From Bacteroidales bacterium UBA6229 (GTDB lineage: Bacteria; Bacteroidota; Bacteroidia; Bacteroidales; F082), in contig DJWN01000051.1 of assembly GCA_002440975.1 (NCBI GenBank), positions 1,834 through 65,833 of the forward strand: a stretch of DNA of 64,000 nt, given 5' to 3'. Both the position numbers and the translations under genes were made by a program. The notes below the pieces were generated by a model. That model worked only from the letters and a program-made list of their open reading frames with translations. It searched no databases and was not told the origin of the DNA. Below are positions 44,898 through 54,586 of this stretch, piece after piece. Each line of letters starts with the position of its first letter. The stretch's first letter is position 1.

Positions 44898-45854
44898 TTA
44901 ATCATTTTCAGCGGCCAAAAAGCGTTCTGCTTCAAGCGCAGCCATGCAACCGGTTCCGGCTGCTGTTACGGCCTGCCGGAAAACCTTGTCCTGTACATCG
45001 CCACAGGCAAAAATACCAGGAATATTAGTCGCCGTGGAATCTGATTTCGTTTTGATATAACCCGTTTCATCCATTTCCAAAACGCCTGCAAACAAATCAC
45101 TGTTGGGTTTATGCCCGATGGCTACAAAAAATCCATCTATGTCGATGGTTTTCTCTTCATGGGTTTTATTGTTGATCAAAACAGCACCTTTGAGTGCTTT
45201 TACAAAACCTTTTTCTTCTCCAAAAAGTTCTTTGGTGTTATGATTCCAGAGCACTTCAATATTTGGGGTGTTGAGCACGCGTTTCTGCATGGCTTTGGAA
45301 GCGCGTAATTCGTCACGGCGGACAATAAGGTAAACTTTCCGACAGAGTTTGGCCAGATACGTGGCTTCTTCGGCAGCCGTATCGCCACCGCCAACCACGG
45401 CAACGTCTTTGCCTTTGTAAAAAAATCCATCGCAGGTAGCACAGGCAGAAACACCGCCACCTTTAAACTTTTCTTCTGACTCAAGACCTAAATACTTGGC
45501 TGTGGCACCGGTTGCAATAATCAGTGTTTCCGCCAGCATTTCTTTCCCATCTTCATCCTTAACTTTGAAAGGTCGGGAAGTGGTATCTACTTCCGATATC
45601 ATTCCCCAACGTGTTTCAGTGCCGAATCGTTCGGCCTGAGCTTTGAGATCTTCCATCATTTCAGGGCCTGTAATTCCTTGTGGATATCCGGGGAAATTTT
45701 CTACCTCGGTTGTAGTAGTTAACTGTCCGCCGGGCTGAGTACCCAGATACATAACAGGTTTAAGATCAGCGCGTGCAGCATAAATAGCGGCGGTATATCC
45801 GGCCGGGCCTGAGCCAATTATCAGACATTCAATTTTTTCCGGTGTATTGCTCAT
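44898..45854 (-). CDS. trxB: Thioredoxin reductase
   Basis: A 318-residue low-molecular-weight thioredoxin reductase. The FAD motif IIGSGPAGYTAAIYAARADL is at the N terminus, the redox pair is CATC in SACATCDGFFYKGK (about 137-140), the NADPH motif VVGGGDTAAEEATYLA follows, and the C-terminal FAD motif is GIFACGDVQDKVFRQAVTAA. It transfers electrons from NADPH to thioredoxin in the cytoplasm. Monocistronic, ending in a hairpin. The short frame upstream on this strand is the tRNA shadow and not part of the operon. Confidence 0.95.
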   Translation of the reverse strand: MSNTPEKIECLIIGSGPAGYTAAIYAARADLKPVMYLGTQPGGQLTTTTEVENFPGYPQGITGPEMMEDLKAQAERFGTETRWGMISEVDTTSRPFKVKDEDGKEMLAETLIIATGATAKYLGLESEEKFKGGGVSACATCDGFFYKGKDVAVVGGGDTAAEEATYLAKLCRKVYLIVRRDELRASKAMQKRVLNTPNIEVLWNHNTKELFGEEKGFVKALKGAVLINNKTHEEKTIDIDGFFVAIGHKPNSDLFAGVLEMDETGYIKTKSDSTATNIPGIFACGDVQDKVFRQAVTAAGTGCMAALEAERFLAAEND

Positions 45855-46022
45855 TTATCTTCAATTTTATGAATTTGGTTTGAGAGTGCTAAAATAATGC
45901 CATTTGTTGAAATAATGTTCAGAATTGCTAATTTGCCTGACAAGATGACTTCTTGCCGGGTGATATTTAAGCGATTTACCGGAAGCTGATTTTTTGTCAG
46001 CCTGTCTGGCAGTATTTTTTGT

Positions 46023-46053
46023 TTGCGCAAGTGTTGAGATTGTATTAATTTTG
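46023..46053 (+). promoter_or_regulatory. Promoter of tRNA-Pro
   Basis: TTG (46023-46025), 20 bases and TAATTTTG (46046-46053) give a full promoter match ending 17 bases before the tRNA. Confidence 0.65.
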
Positions 46054-46070
46054 CCTCGCGTTTTCGCAAT

Positions 46071-46144
46071 CGGGGCGTGGTGCAGTTGGCTAGCATTCTT
46101 GCATGGGGTGCAAGCGGTCGCCCGTTCGAGTCGGGCCGCTCCGA
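46071..46144 (+). tRNA. tRNA-Pro(GGG)
   Basis: The 74 bases fold into a cloverleaf: acceptor CGGGGCG/CGCTCCG with discriminator A46144, D arm GTGC/GCAT, anticodon stem CTTGC/GCAAG with loop ATGGGGT (anticodon GGG at 46105-46107), and T arm GCCCG-TTCGAGT-CGGGC. No CCA is encoded. Anticodon GGG reads the proline codons CCC and CCU. It stands alone, with a promoter before and a hairpin terminator after. Confidence 0.95.
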
Positions 46145-46157
46145 CAAGTTGAAAATC

Positions 46158-46196
46158 AAGCGTTTACATCAGATGGTGTAAGCGCTTTTTCTTATT
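46158..46196 (+). terminator. Terminator after tRNA-Pro
   Basis: AAGCGTTTACA (46158-46168) pairs with TGTAAGCGCTT (46177-46187, one G-U) around an 8-base loop, followed by a T-rich stretch. Confidence 0.8.
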
Positions 46197-46297
46197 TAGT
46201 TGGTTCTTTCAACAAAAATAGCTGCAGTATGGACTGCTAATCCCGTCTTCTTTTCTTGAATTTTTGAAATAATAAAACTCCTTTACAGTTTATATCT

Positions 46298-46305
46298 TAC
46301 TTTTG
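46298..46305 (+). promoter_or_regulatory. -7 box before the haem-binding-domain gene
   Basis: TACTTTTG fits TAnnTTTG, 22 bases before the ATG at 46327. It includes the TTG that would be the longer gene start, which argues against that longer start. Confidence 0.45.
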
Positions 46306-46326
46306 AGCAAACAATATTTTATAATC

Positions 46327-46782
46327 ATGAAAACTAAACACAAAATTCTGATTGCGGTTTTGATTCTCCTGATTGCGATACAATTTATCCGCCCTGAGCG
46401 AAATATTGAAAATAACCCCAGCCGTTATGATGTTTTTCATAAAAGCGGACAACCAACCGAAATTGTAGCACTTGTGCAATCAGCTTGTTACGACTGCCAT
46501 TCAAACCGAACTGCCTATCCCTGGTATGCCAGCGTAGCACCCGTTTCGTGGGTGATGGCCAATCATGTGAATGAAGGAAAATCAAAACTAAACTTTAGTG
46601 ATTGGAAATTGCTGGAGGTAGAAAAGCAGCGTCATGCGCTGGATGAAGTGATTGAAGTGCTCGAGAAGCAGGAGATGCCACTCAATGCTTATCAATGGTT
46701 GCATAGCGAAGCAAATTTGGATCAAACCCAGATACAGATGATTATCAATTGGGCAACAGACTTTAAAAAGCCATTGAATTAA
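46327..46782 (+). CDS. Haem-binding domain protein (single c-type motif)
   Basis: A 151-residue protein from the ATG at 46327; a TTG-initiated reading 24 bases earlier overlaps the promoter. An N-terminal signal-anchor (KILIAVLILLIAIQFI) precedes one c-type haem motif in LVQSACYDCHSNRTAYPWYA (C-x2-C-H, near residue 54). The later WKLLEVEKQRHALDEVIEVL and MPLNAYQWLHSEANL match the Haem_bd family. It should be periplasmic and membrane-anchored. Role unknown, probably electron transfer or oxygen-related. Solitary. Confidence 0.85.
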   Translation: MKTKHKILIAVLILLIAIQFIRPERNIENNPSRYDVFHKSGQPTEIVALVQSACYDCHSNRTAYPWYASVAPVSWVMANHVNEGKSKLNFSDWKLLEVEKQRHALDEVIEVLEKQEMPLNAYQWLHSEANLDQTQIQMIINWATDFKKPLN

Positions 46783-46786
46783 ATTG

Positions 46787-46817
46787 AAAAAGCAGGTAAA
46801 AAACTTCTACCTGCTTT
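46787..46817. terminator. Bidirectional terminator
   Basis: AAAGCAGGTA (46789-46798) pairs perfectly with TACCTGCTTT (46808-46817). It separates the haem-binding gene from the convergent sorting-domain protein gene. Confidence 0.8.
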
Positions 46818-46837
46818 CATTAGCTAAACCTTGATAT

Positions 46838-48874
46838 TTATTTGATAACAATCAGCTGTCTGGCTATTGCGCCATTTTGATAGCTTACCTCCAGCATGAG
46901 TGCATTTTGCTGATAAGGTTTCAAATCAAACTGTATTGCTGTTTTTCCTTCAAGATTAATTTCGTCCAGAAGCTGACCCTGTAAATTATACAAACTTAAT
47001 ATTGAGGCATGTTCACGCATTTTTAGCTGAACAACTCCCTGGCTTGGATTAGGATATACCACTAATTTTTCCGTGCTAATTTCTTTTGTTCCAACGGTAA
47101 TATACAGATTTACAGGCACAATCATTTCCGGATTTATGGGATCATTGCTGCTGATAATGAGTTCGGCTTGATACATCCCATTTTCCAGCTCGGTTGCATC
47201 CAGACAAATCTCGACTAAAATATTTTCACCTGGAGGTACACTTGCATTTTCGGGATTTACGGTGATCCAGTTGTTGCGCAGATAATTGGTTGTAATGTTG
47301 AATTCCAGATCAGCTTCACCAGTATTGCTAATTGTCAGGTTGCTGCAATATATTTCATTTCCCGACCAGCTTTGTGTGATTTCATCAGGATCGACAAGAA
47401 TGGAAGCATATGCTTCTGGCATTGCGATGTGTCCGCTGTGATCATTTGATCCTTTGTAAGTTCCGGCTAAGATGTTGGCAGTTTCAATGTCAACTTCCAG
47501 GCGATATGCGTTAATAAATACCGAATCGGTAGGCGAGAAATTTTGTTCATAAGATAAGGCCACAAGTTCAACTAAGCCGTCCCCATCAATATCTCCAAGG
47601 TTGGCACCATTCATAAAAGTGAAGCCGGTTGGCCTAAGCGGAAATCCTTCCAATTCACCGCTTCCGTCCATTTTATAGGCATGGATAAATCCCATTCCAT
47701 CTATCATTAGATTGCTGCCAAATATCAATTCATGCTCACCATCGGCATTGATATCGGCCACACTGATAAAACCTTCCAAACCACCTGATTTGGTGATGGG
47801 GAAGTTATCCATCAAGCTGCCATCTGGATTGAAACCGTAGAGCATTGGAGCCACATCTTCGCCGGTGGGTCTGCTCATAAATATACTGTAATTGCCATCA
47901 CTATTCAGGTCAACCACTGTTGGAGGTGAATAGGTCCAGTAGTTTTCGGGCACGGCAACAGGCCAACCCGCACGATAACTGCCATCCGATTCGCGGGTAT
48001 AAAATTTGGGTACATCTCCATGTGTTGAGCCAACAATGCTCAGGTTTTCATCACCATCAAAGTCAACCAATAGCGGCGATTGGTATGAAAAACTGTAGGC
48101 ATCCGAAGCAACAGGAAAACCATTCAAGGCGTTTCCGTTTGCATCAAAAGCGTACATCGTACCATCAGAAATGGCTGTAACTATATCCATAACGCCATCG
48201 TTGTTGATGTCGGCTACTGATGGCGTAACAGCTGGAGTACCATCAAGGGTTTGAGGCCAATTGGCACCAAAGCTGCTCCCATCCTGATTGAGAACATGCA
48301 AATTATTGGAAGTACGAGTTTGAACAATTATTTCACCTTGGCCGTCGCCATTCATATCAGTAATCACAGGTCCGCAGATGATCCAATGACTTTCGAAACT
48401 CAGGGGCCAGCCACTGATGTCGTTTCCAACTGCATCCAGGTAGTAAACTCTGCCGTTGTTTGGAACACCACCTGTAACACATACAATTCCGATGGTGCCA
48501 TTTCCGTCCATATCAGCTACCGCCGGAGGATAAATGGCTGTTCCGGTAAGGCTTTTCTGCCAAAGCAAACCACCATCTCCTTTATATACATTAAGCCGGT
48601 TGAAAGAAGCAGCCAATATTTCATCCTGCCCATCCTGATCGATATCAGCAAGGGTAACACCCCTGAAATTTTTGAAATTTGGGCTTGCTTCCATTTTTTT
48701 TGGGAAACCGGGCAATTGTTCTAAAACGGATGCTTTGTTTAGGTTGTTGTCTGCATCAACTGCTTGTGTCATTACTTGACCTGATTCATTCAGATAGGCC
48801 TTAAGTGCTTGTTGACCATAGGATTGCATCACAAATACGATGCATAACAGCAGCAATAAGTATAACTTTTTCAT
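46838..48874 (-). CDS. FG-GAP/VCBS repeat protein with type IX secretion sorting domain
   Basis: A 678-residue secreted protein. The signal peptide is MKKLYLLLLLCIVFVMQSYG. Residues about 60-440 hold at least eight calcium-loop repeats of the D-x-[DN]-x-DG kind (DIDQDGQDEILAAS, DMNGDGQGEIIVQ, DINADGEHELIFG, DIDGDGLVELVAL), forming a beta-propeller. Residues about 490-590 are an Ig-like domain (SNTGEADLEFNITTNYLRNN). The last 75 are a type A C-terminal sorting domain (LVVYPNPSQGVVQLKM ... AIARQLIVIK). It should be exported by the type IX system and anchored at or released from the surface. Ligand unknown. Confidence 0.9.
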   Translation of the reverse strand: MKKLYLLLLLCIVFVMQSYGQQALKAYLNESGQVMTQAVDADNNLNKASVLEQLPGFPKKMEASPNFKNFRGVTLADIDQDGQDEILAASFNRLNVYKGDGGLLWQKSLTGTAIYPPAVADMDGNGTIGIVCVTGGVPNNGRVYYLDAVGNDISGWPLSFESHWIICGPVITDMNGDGQGEIIVQTRTSNNLHVLNQDGSSFGANWPQTLDGTPAVTPSVADINNDGVMDIVTAISDGTMYAFDANGNALNGFPVASDAYSFSYQSPLLVDFDGDENLSIVGSTHGDVPKFYTRESDGSYRAGWPVAVPENYWTYSPPTVVDLNSDGNYSIFMSRPTGEDVAPMLYGFNPDGSLMDNFPITKSGGLEGFISVADINADGEHELIFGSNLMIDGMGFIHAYKMDGSGELEGFPLRPTGFTFMNGANLGDIDGDGLVELVALSYEQNFSPTDSVFINAYRLEVDIETANILAGTYKGSNDHSGHIAMPEAYASILVDPDEITQSWSGNEIYCSNLTISNTGEADLEFNITTNYLRNNWITVNPENASVPPGENILVEICLDATELENGMYQAELIISSNDPINPEMIVPVNLYITVGTKEISTEKLVVYPNPSQGVVQLKMREHASILSLYNLQGQLLDEINLEGKTAIQFDLKPYQQNALMLEVSYQNGAIARQLIVIK

Positions 48875-48957
48875 GTAATCTGTGTTTTGGGTTAATTTTA
48901 TTGTTTTCCATAAAGGATGTCGTAAAAGTAAATAAATGTCAGATCAAAGTAAAGAGA

Positions 48958-50016
48958 TCAAATGATTTTTTGAATTGATTTGCGGTCGGGTTTGCCACTC
49001 GATAGTTGAGGGATTGATTTTATAAAATAAAGCTCTCTTGGCATTTCAGCGGGTTCCAAAATGTTTTCAAGTAATTGCCAGTATTTAAAAATGTGAGCTG
49101 TAACAGGCTGGTCTTCAATAATTAAAATAGCTATTTCGCCGGCGGTTTCATGGGCTTTTCCAATTAGCACAAAAGGTTTACTCAAGTGTTGAGAAAGCTT
49201 TTGCTCAATCAGTTGGGGATGGATTTTTAATCCGCCACTGATAATTACTTCATCCCAACGACCTAATATCCGGAAGTTTTGATCAGGAAGCAATTCAACC
49301 AAATCGTTGGTGACTAATTTTTTGATCCTCCAATCATCAGCCTGGATGATCAGACATCCCCTTTTATCCTGGGTTAAGTGTATTCCTGTCAAGGGCTTGA
49401 AATAGTTTTCTGAATGACTTTCCGTAATTTTCCTCAATGCAATATGGCTCATGGTTTCGGTCATCCCATAAGTATGATAAAAGTTTGTTTTAAAGCTTGT
49501 TAGCTTTTGTTCAAGCGACACAGGAATTGCACTTCCACCAATGATAATAGTATTGAAATTGTTAAGCTTTTCAGGATTTTGTTCCATTATTTTTGCCAGC
49601 TGAAGTGGAACCATTGCAGCAAAATCAATAGTTTCGTTGAGGTTTTTAACCGGATTACTATCCGTTTCGCCCAAAATGAGATTTAGTTTCCAGATCAGTG
49701 CTCTTAGGATCATCATCTTGCCCGCGATATAGCTGGGCGACAAACAAAGAAATGCTTTCATTCCTTCCTGAAAACCAAAAAAATTGCCTGTCATCAGAGC
49801 ACTTGACTCCATTGCCTGTTTATTCAACCGAAGTTTTTTGGGTGTACCTGTCGAACCTGAGCTTTGTTGCACCAGGGTGTCTTCCTTATCAAACCAGGTT
49901 TGCAAAAACCCCACAACTTCCCTGCTTAATTGTGTCGGGAAATCAATTGTCAGGCTGTGTATTGACAAATGAGAATAGATTTTCCCGTTGATGGTTATAT
50001 GCGAGTTTTTTTGCAT
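48958..50016 (-). CDS. menE: O-succinylbenzoate-CoA ligase
   Basis: A 352-residue AMP-forming ligase of menaquinone synthesis. The P-loop is VQQSSGSTGTPKKLRL (about residue 50-65), then FYHTYGMTETMSHIAL and ILGRWDEVIISGGLKI; the final catalytic lysine lies in LSSGKPDRKSIQ. At 352 residues it is much shorter than the 480-residue form, as in other Bacteroidota, with a reduced N-terminal subdomain. It activates o-succinylbenzoate for MenB. Its ATG overlaps the last base of menC's stop. Last gene of the men operon. Confidence 0.9.
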   Translation of the reverse strand: MQKNSHITINGKIYSHLSIHSLTIDFPTQLSREVVGFLQTWFDKEDTLVQQSSGSTGTPKKLRLNKQAMESSALMTGNFFGFQEGMKAFLCLSPSYIAGKMMILRALIWKLNLILGETDSNPVKNLNETIDFAAMVPLQLAKIMEQNPEKLNNFNTIIIGGSAIPVSLEQKLTSFKTNFYHTYGMTETMSHIALRKITESHSENYFKPLTGIHLTQDKRGCLIIQADDWRIKKLVTNDLVELLPDQNFRILGRWDEVIISGGLKIHPQLIEQKLSQHLSKPFVLIGKAHETAGEIAILIIEDQPVTAHIFKYWQLLENILEPAEMPRELYFIKSIPQLSSGKPDRKSIQKII

Positions 50017-51062
50017 CAGTCAAAAGGATTTTGCCAGGGCAGTGCCGGATTGTAATAAAGTGCAGCTTTTTTAATTTCGAGCGGAGAACTGATATTATTG
50101 GTATAGAGTTGTCCGGTTCCCAGGCCCTGTGGCATTTTTGTCTTTTTTTCAGAGACCCATTGCGCGATGGCGTTGAGACCAATGTTCGATTCCAGCGCAG
50201 AAGTAGCCCACCAGGCTATCTGACGATTTTCAGCTGCTGAAATCCAGCTGTCCGCTACAGTAAATCCACCTATCAGGCTGGGTTTAAGTATGATGTATTG
50301 TGGGTTAATACTGTCCAGCAATTCAGCTATCCGGGCTGATTGGATACCAATTAATTCTTCATCCAGTGCAATTGGAATGGGTGTTTTCTGGCAAAGTTTG
50401 GCCATAATTTCTGTCTGCCCTGCTTTGATAGGCTGCTCAACAGAATGGATACCGAATGCTGAAAGACGTTCCAGTTTATGCAATGCTTCAGCTGCATTGA
50501 AGGCACCATTGGCATCCAGCCGAATTTCTATTGTTTGTGGGCTGAATTGTTTTCTGAGGTTTCTAATCAGTTTCAGTTCTTCTTCAAAGTCAATAGCACC
50601 AATCTTGATTTTTATGCAATTGAAACCCGAGTCAATTTTTTCCTGAATTTGGTCGCGCATAAATTCAGTACTGCCCATCCAGATCAGGCCGTTGATTGGG
50701 ATGCCTGCTTCACCATTCGTGAATTCGTTTTGATGAAAAATTTGGTTTCCGCTTTTATTGAGGTCGGCAAGTGCAGTTTCGAGTCCAAATCTGATCGCAG
50801 GAAATTGTGCTCCATTTGTGGTAATCCAGGATTTGTATTCATTAATATGTTGACATAGCTCATCAAGTTCTTTGGGTATATCTATTTCATTATCAATACT
50901 TAAGTTTGAAATGATACTCACTTCACCTATTCCTCGAAATTCTGGATGATCCGCTTTCCAAATTTGGATAAACCAGGAATTTTTTTGATGCAACACACCG
51001 CGCGAGGTTCCTGCCGGGCGTTTAAATTGCAGGGAATAAAAAAGATAACGTGCTTTTAACAT
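50016..51062 (-). CDS. menC: o-Succinylbenzoate synthase
   Basis: About 348 residues from the ATG at 51062, one base past menA's stop; an alternative ATG at 51080 overlaps menA. Enolase-superfamily capping domain (PAGTSRGVLHQKNSWFIQIW) and barrel: catalytic Lys in FNCIKIKIGAIDFEEELKLI, metal Asp in IRLDANGAF, metal Glu in HSVEQPIKAG and metal Asp in PIALDEELIG, then the second Lys in YIILKPSLIGGF. It dehydrates SHCHC to o-succinylbenzoate in menaquinone synthesis. Positioned between menA and menE. Confidence 0.92.
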   Translation of the reverse strand: MLKARYLFYSLQFKRPAGTSRGVLHQKNSWFIQIWKADHPEFRGIGEVSIISNLSIDNEIDIPKELDELCQHINEYKSWITTNGAQFPAIRFGLETALADLNKSGNQIFHQNEFTNGEAGIPINGLIWMGSTEFMRDQIQEKIDSGFNCIKIKIGAIDFEEELKLIRNLRKQFSPQTIEIRLDANGAFNAAEALHKLERLSAFGIHSVEQPIKAGQTEIMAKLCQKTPIPIALDEELIGIQSARIAELLDSINPQYIILKPSLIGGFTVADSWISAAENRQIAWWATSALESNIGLNAIAQWVSEKKTKMPQGLGTGQLYTNNISSPLEIKKAALYYNPALPWQNPFD

Positions 51063-51063
51063 T

Positions 51064-51963
51064 TTAAATTTGTAAGCCAATACCGTAAACCAAAGTTAAC
51101 AACAAGGTTTTAAGTGCCAGTTTTTTTAAGAAGGGATCAAGAGCAGCGGTGTTTTTAAGTTTTCTGATTTTCATGAGATCAATAAAAAAAAGTGGGAGCA
51201 GTAATAAAACTAAATAAGCTGGCCAGTTGGCCTGAATGATAAGATTGTAAGCAAACAGTGCCAAAAAAGGGATACTCATGAGTGCAGTATGATAGTAAAT
51301 GGCACCATCAACGCCCAATTTTACCGCCAAGGTTCGTTTGCCTTTGTTTTTATCGTTGGTGTAGTCGCGTATGTTATTGAGGTTGAGCACACCTGTACTA
51401 AGCATTCCCATAGTAATGGCCGGAAGCAGCACCGACCATTTCCATGTTTGGGTTGCCAAAAAATAAGTACCTAAAACTGCAACGAGTCCGAAAAAAATAA
51501 AGACAAAAAAATCACCAAGTCCCGCGTAGCCATATGGGTTTTTCCCTGTTGTATATTTTATGGCTGCAGCAATGGCAGCTATTCCGAGCGCAATAAACAG
51601 CAGTGTTTCAGTCACCTGAAGCTGAACATAATAAAACAACATGATCAGCCCGCTTGCCAAAGAAAGCAGCGAAAAAGAAAGCATCGCTATTTTCATTTCC
51701 CTGGCAGTAACTTCTCCTGATTGAACAGTTCTATTGGGGCCCAACCGGTTTTCGTCGTCAGTGCCTTTACTGAAATCGCCGTAATCGTTGGCAAAGTTGG
51801 AAAGGATTTGTAGTAAAAGTGTTGTGAGGCCAGCCATTAGCACAGCCTGAAGGTTAAAGGTTTTCTGCGTTGAAGCCACGAAACCTCCCATAGCGATGCT
51901 GGCCAATGCCAACGGGAGTGTTCGTAGTCGGGCTGCTTTTACCCATGATTTGAAGCTGGCCAT
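51064..51963 (-). CDS. menA: 1,4-Dihydroxy-2-naphthoate polyprenyltransferase
   Basis: A 299-residue UbiA-family prenyltransferase with eight to nine membrane helices. The two Asp-rich motifs are NFANDYGDFSKGTDDENRLG (about residue 57) and LNNIRDYTNDKNKGKRTLAV (about residue 190). It attaches the polyprenyl tail to dihydroxynaphthoate in the inner membrane. Between menB (three-base gap) and menC. Confidence 0.94.
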   Translation of the reverse strand: MASFKSWVKAARLRTLPLALASIAMGGFVASTQKTFNLQAVLMAGLTTLLLQILSNFANDYGDFSKGTDDENRLGPNRTVQSGEVTAREMKIAMLSFSLLSLASGLIMLFYYVQLQVTETLLFIALGIAAIAAAIKYTTGKNPYGYAGLGDFFVFIFFGLVAVLGTYFLATQTWKWSVLLPAITMGMLSTGVLNLNNIRDYTNDKNKGKRTLAVKLGVDGAIYYHTALMSIPFLALFAYNLIIQANWPAYLVLLLLPLFFIDLMKIRKLKNTAALDPFLKKLALKTLLLTLVYGIGLQI

Positions 51964-51966
51964 CCG

Positions 51967-52791
51967 TTATGGGAATTTGGGATATTTATGGAAATCCGGA
52001 TCCCGTTTCTCCAGAAAAGCATGTTTGCCTTCCTGCGCTTCTTCGGTAAGATAATACAGCAGGGTAGCGTTGCCGGCAAATTCCTGCAAGCCAACCTGAC
52101 CATCAAGTTCGGCATTGAGGCCGAGCTTGATCATTCGCAAGGCCATGGGGCTGCGCTTCATCATCATTTCGCACCATTCCACTGTGGCATCTTCCAGTTT
52201 GTCGAGTGGGACTACTTTGTTAACCAAGCCCATTTCGAGTGCTTCATGGGCTGAGTAAAACTGATTCAAAAACCAGATTTCGCGTGCTTTTTTTTGCCCT
52301 ACGATGCTGGCCAGATAGCTACTTCCCAAGCCGGCATCAAAGCTGCCAACTTTGGGGCCAACCTGTCCGAAACGTGCATTTTCGGAAGCAATTGTCAGAT
52401 CGCAAATCACATGCAGAACATGTCCTCCGCCCACAGCCCAGCCGTTCACCATAGCGATCACAGGTTTGGGCATCGAGCGTATTTTTCGTTGTACGTCAAG
52501 CACATTAAGGCGGGGAATGCCCTGCTCATCAAGATAGCCACCTTCGCCTTTCACCTGCTGGTCGCCACCGCTGCAAAAAGCTTTATCGCCTTCACCGGTT
52601 AAAATGATCACGTAGATCGCTTGATTTTCACGACAGATATCCAGGGCATCTGCCATTTCGAAAGTGGTAGTTGGCCTGAATGCATTGTGTACTTCCGGAC
52701 GATTGATGGTGATTTTCGCGATGTGATTCCAGCTTTCGAAGCGGATATCTTTATAGGTCTTGAGCGATTGCCAGGTTCTTTGTTGTGTCAT
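51967..52791 (-). CDS. menB: 1,4-Dihydroxy-2-naphthoyl-CoA synthase
   Basis: A 274-residue crotonase-fold enzyme. Oxyanion-hole segments are [16 protein letters not shown] (about residue 72) and [20 protein letters not shown]. The catalytic-region [20 protein letters not shown] and the C-terminal KYPKFP are diagnostic of MenB. It condenses o-succinylbenzoyl-CoA to DHNA-CoA. Gap of 89 bases to menD upstream, three to menA downstream. Confidence 0.95.
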   Translation of the reverse strand: MTQQRTWQSLKTYKDIRFESWNHIAKITINRPEVHNAFRPTTTFEMADALDICRENQAIYVIILTGEGDKAFCSGGDQQVKGEGGYLDEQGIPRLNVLDVQRKIRSMPKPVIAMVNGWAVGGGHVLHVICDLTIASENARFGQVGPKVGSFDAGLGSSYLASIVGQKKAREIWFLNQFYSAHEALEMGLVNKVVPLDKLEDATVEWCEMMMKRSPMALRMIKLGLNAELDGQVGLQEFAGNATLLYYLTEEAQEGKHAFLEKRDPDFHKYPKFP

Positions 52792-52880
52792 AAGCTTAAT
52801 ACTTTAATTACCAAAACAAGCAGCAGATGCGTTTGTTCTGAATTTTGTGTTATTGCAAAAATAGCAAATGAGACGCTGAT

Positions 52881-54569
52881 TTATACTTTTGAGGCAGCAA
52901 TATAGCTAAAATATTGCTTCAGTTGTTCAGAACTGGTTTCGGGAGGCGTTTTTATTTCCAGTATCACAGGTCTTTTTGAAGGAGCAAAAAATACGGGAAG
53001 TTGCTCATGTAACTCGTCCAAATTGCTGGCTTCCAGGTAATTCAGCTGATTCATCTCGGCCAGGGGTTTGGCACTTGTCTGATGCCGGGCCTCAAAATAG
53101 TTTTCAAGCAGGCCTGTTTTTTCCGGGCCATCAATAAATCTGAAAATACCTCCACCCTGATTGTTGATCACAATAATACGTAGCATAGGGCTGAGGTGTT
53201 TATTCCAAAGGGCGTTGGAGTCGTAATAAAATGCCAGATCGCCAGTGATAAGCAAGGTGGGTTCTTCTTTTGCAAAACAAGCTCCGGCAGCTGTGGATGT
53301 ACAGCCATCAATTCCGCTGGTTCCACGGTTTGAAAAACATTTTATCTCCGATTCAAAATCAAAAAGTTGTGCGTAGCGAACGGGGGTGCTGTTTGCCAGG
53401 TGGAGTGTGTAATGGTGTGGAAGTTCTTTGAAAATGGTTTTAAAAGCCACAATATCCGACCAGGGAGCTGAATTTAAAAATTCCTGATGAAGCACTTTTG
53501 AACAAGCATTGACAGCCTGCCAGTGTGAGGCAAAATCACCTGAACCATCCTGAAGTCGGGGAACAAAAGCTTCCAGAAAATCTGCCGGTTTAACAGGAAT
53601 TCCAAGGCTTAGATGCTGAAAAGTATCCATTTGAAAATCAACAGGATCGATATGCCAATGATTCTTGATTTCGGTTTGGCGCAGAAATGCTTTTATTTTT
53701 TTAGAAACCACACGACCGCCAAAGCTAATTAATAAATCCGGCTCATAGTTTTTTGTGTCCTTCCCAATTACAGCCAGGTTGCGGTCAATCGTCTGAATAA
53801 AAGAAGGATGGTTAAGGTTTGATGTGGTTTCTGTGAGGATTACTACCGATGGGTCTTTTGCCAGCTTTACGAGCCAATTTTTAGTAGTATGGTCAGGATG
53901 CTGTTGCCCCACGAGAATCATTTTCTTTTTACTTTGTTGCCAGATTGTATTTATTTCACTTAGCTGTTCGGATGAGATTAAATTTCTGGTTTGTAATGTA
54001 TTGATGGCTTTTGGCTGATGCGCCGAATCCAAAGGAAAGCCATAGAGTGGCTCAATAAAAGGCAGATTGAGATGAACCGGGCCAGGTTGAGGCAGTAGGC
54101 ATGCGTTAAGTGCTTCTGAGATCAACCGGTCGTTGTACCAAAGCTCATCTCTGGAGTGGATACGTTCGGGTAGTTCGTAGCTTGCTTTTACATAGTTTTT
54201 GAAAACCTCTTTCTGTCGGATAGTTTGTCCATCACCCTGATCTATCCATTCAACCGGACGATCAGCGGTGAGTACCAGCAATGGCACTTTTTGATAAAAT
54301 GCTTCTGCAACGGCCGGAGCATAATTGAGGGCTGCCGAACCGGAAGTGCAAACAATGGCAACAGGTTTTTGCAGGCTGAGTGCCATGCCCAAAGCAAAGT
54401 AAGCAGCACTGCGCTCGTCCACAATTACCAGACAGTTGAAAAAGGGGTCATTACAAAATACCGATACGACCGGAGCATTGCGCGATCCGGGAGAAACAAC
54501 GAGGTGTTTTATGCCTCTTGCTTTCAGAAGTTTAGCCAAACTCAATAATCCGGGTTTATCCGTTTCCAT
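52881..54569 (-). CDS. menD: SEPHCHC synthase (MenD)
   Basis: About 562 residues from the ATG at 54569, 17 bases after menF; the 24-residue-longer start at 54641 would run into menF. ThDP-enzyme domains: LVVSPGSRNAPVVSVFCNDP, VIVDERSAAYFALGMAL and CTSGSAALNYAPAVAEAFYQ in the PYR domain, and ITGDLAFYYDSNALWN with IVINNQGGGIF in the PP domain. It adds a succinic semialdehyde unit from 2-oxoglutarate to isochorismate. No MenH gene follows, although many clusters have one here. Confidence 0.95.
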   Translation of the reverse strand: METDKPGLLSLAKLLKARGIKHLVVSPGSRNAPVVSVFCNDPFFNCLVIVDERSAAYFALGMALSLQKPVAIVCTSGSAALNYAPAVAEAFYQKVPLLVLTADRPVEWIDQGDGQTIRQKEVFKNYVKASYELPERIHSRDELWYNDRLISEALNACLLPQPGPVHLNLPFIEPLYGFPLDSAHQPKAINTLQTRNLISSEQLSEINTIWQQSKKKMILVGQQHPDHTTKNWLVKLAKDPSVVILTETTSNLNHPSFIQTIDRNLAVIGKDTKNYEPDLLISFGGRVVSKKIKAFLRQTEIKNHWHIDPVDFQMDTFQHLSLGIPVKPADFLEAFVPRLQDGSGDFASHWQAVNACSKVLHQEFLNSAPWSDIVAFKTIFKELPHHYTLHLANSTPVRYAQLFDFESEIKCFSNRGTSGIDGCTSTAAGACFAKEEPTLLITGDLAFYYDSNALWNKHLSPMLRIIVINNQGGGIFRFIDGPEKTGLLENYFEARHQTSAKPLAEMNQLNYLEASNLDELHEQLPVFFAPSKRPVILEIKTPPETSSEQLKQYFSYIAASKV

Positions 54570-54586
54570 GCTGCAAAGGTCTGGAT

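Noticed and set aside
45851..46159. 102-codon frame on the minus strand (MIFNLSERPDSNGRPLAPHA...) ahead of trxB
   Set aside because: It reads antisense through tRNA-Pro and its promoter; the SERPDSNGRPL string is the usual translation of a tRNA T-arm complement. It is not a gene.
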